Positions 5,959 to 6,382 of a DNA stretch of 6,382 bases are shown in pieces; the first letter of the stretch is position 1; each line of letters opens with the position of its first letter. The stretch is taken from contig MHZD01000044.1 of the NCBI GenBank assembly GCA_001828645.1, positions 1 to 6,382 of the forward strand, read 5' to 3'. This stretch comes from Planctomycetes bacterium RIFOXYC2_FULL_41_27 (GTDB lineage: Bacteria > Planctomycetota > Brocadiia > Brocadiales > Brocadiaceae). The notes under the pieces are model-generated. The model saw only the letters and a program-made list of their open reading frames with translations, was not told where the DNA came from and did not search any database. The translations under genes and the position numbers were made by a program.

Positions 5959-6372
5959 TTATTCTGTTTTTTGCCCTTCTGTACTTTTTGAATTAACCCC
6001 TGGTGTTGCTTCCGGAGAACTTGTTGTGATCGTTTCTTTGATGTGATTATCAACTTCTGCCTTCTTTTCTTCCATCTGTACGTCGACTTCGCGGAGTTTT
6101 TCTATATCACTTTTTAGTTCTTCGATTGTCTCCTGGGCCGCATGAAGTTCATCTGTAAGTTTTCCTATTTCTTGGTCTTTCATGGAAAGACGGTCCAAGA
6201 GGTCGGTGATCATTTTTTCCTTGAGTCGAAGTTCAAGTTTGATAGTTTTGATTTCTTCATTTTTTATGGTTAAATCTTTTATATGTGTTGTACAGACACA
6301 ACTGGTACTAAGAAAAAATACAGGAAAAAAGAATAGTGAAAAATAGTATTTCTTAATGTTTGCAATATGCAC
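5959..6372 (-). CDS. Probable coiled-coil lipoprotein
   Basis: 137 residues, no family recognised. The N-terminus has lysines at 7-8, a very hydrophobic stretch (about 9-21, rich in Phe) and LSTSC ending at Cys25. This is a plausible though non-ideal lipobox, with a second cysteine at 27. Residues about 31-112 are a heptad-rich, highly charged coiled coil, followed by a Ser/Thr/Pro/Glu-rich flexible tail. It would be a periplasmic anchored rod, comparable in architecture to small Lpp-like or envelope-stress coiled-coil proteins but with no specific similarity claimed. The assigned start is GTG at 6372 with GGAT upstream. The frame stays open to the window edge, so the true start could lie outside, though the signal sequence looks complete. 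It ends 19 bp before the response regulator on the same strand, suggesting an operon. Confidence 0.7.
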   Translation of the reverse strand: MHIANIKKYYFSLFFFPVFFLSTSCVCTTHIKDLTIKNEEIKTIKLELRLKEKMITDLLDRLSMKDQEIGKLTDELHAAQETIEELKSDIEKLREVDVQMEEKKAEVDNHIKETITTSSPEATPGVNSKSTEGQKTE

Positions 6373-6382
6373 TTTTTTATCC

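Noticed and set aside
5940..6053. In-frame extension of the response regulator to an ATG at 6053
   Set aside because: It would overlap the lipoprotein gene by 95 bp and add 38 Lys/Gln-rich residues ahead of a normal receiver start (MPGEKILVIDDD), with no family support.

Overview
The window is a compact, AT-leaning bacterial chromosome segment (about 40% GC by eye) with seven protein genes and no RNA genes, phage or transposase. Lineage cannot be fixed from this sequence. The mix of housekeeping genes, an NtrC-type regulator, a small exported Cys-rich protein and a TTCGAC-type dispersed intergenic repeat would fit an environmental bacterium such as an anammox planctomycete or a deltaproteobacterium-like anaerobe. 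That is a weak inference from general style.

Left arm (1-2500, minus strand): an MFS transporter gene is followed 31 bp later by a gene for a 347-residue MetE-like/UROD-superfamily protein. The latter keeps only the catalytic C-terminal barrel of cobalamin-independent methionine synthase. The two probably form one transcription unit. A structured dispersed repeat (about 2338-2430) lies in the leader of the transporter gene and creates a misleading in-frame N-terminal extension.

Centre (2500-4130, plus strand): thiL (thiamine-monophosphate kinase) and tsaE (tRNA t6A ATPase) form a tight housekeeping operon. Its promoter appears to share a -35 region back to back with the divergent transporter promoter. 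A perfect 19-bp hairpin with A and T tracts on its two sides ends this operon and also serves the convergent small gene.

Right arm (4166-6382, minus strand): a coiled-coil probable lipoprotein is followed by an NtrC-family response regulator. Farther downstream, with its own promoter, is a 60-residue exported Cys/Lys-rich miniprotein with a very strong ribosome binding site. The most notable observation is in the regulator. Its receiver domain and most of its AAA+ domain look intact, but the sigma54-contact motif GAFTGA reads GAFPGT and the Walker B catalytic glutamate (DE) is glycine (DG). It is therefore unlikely to be an ordinary sigma54 activator.
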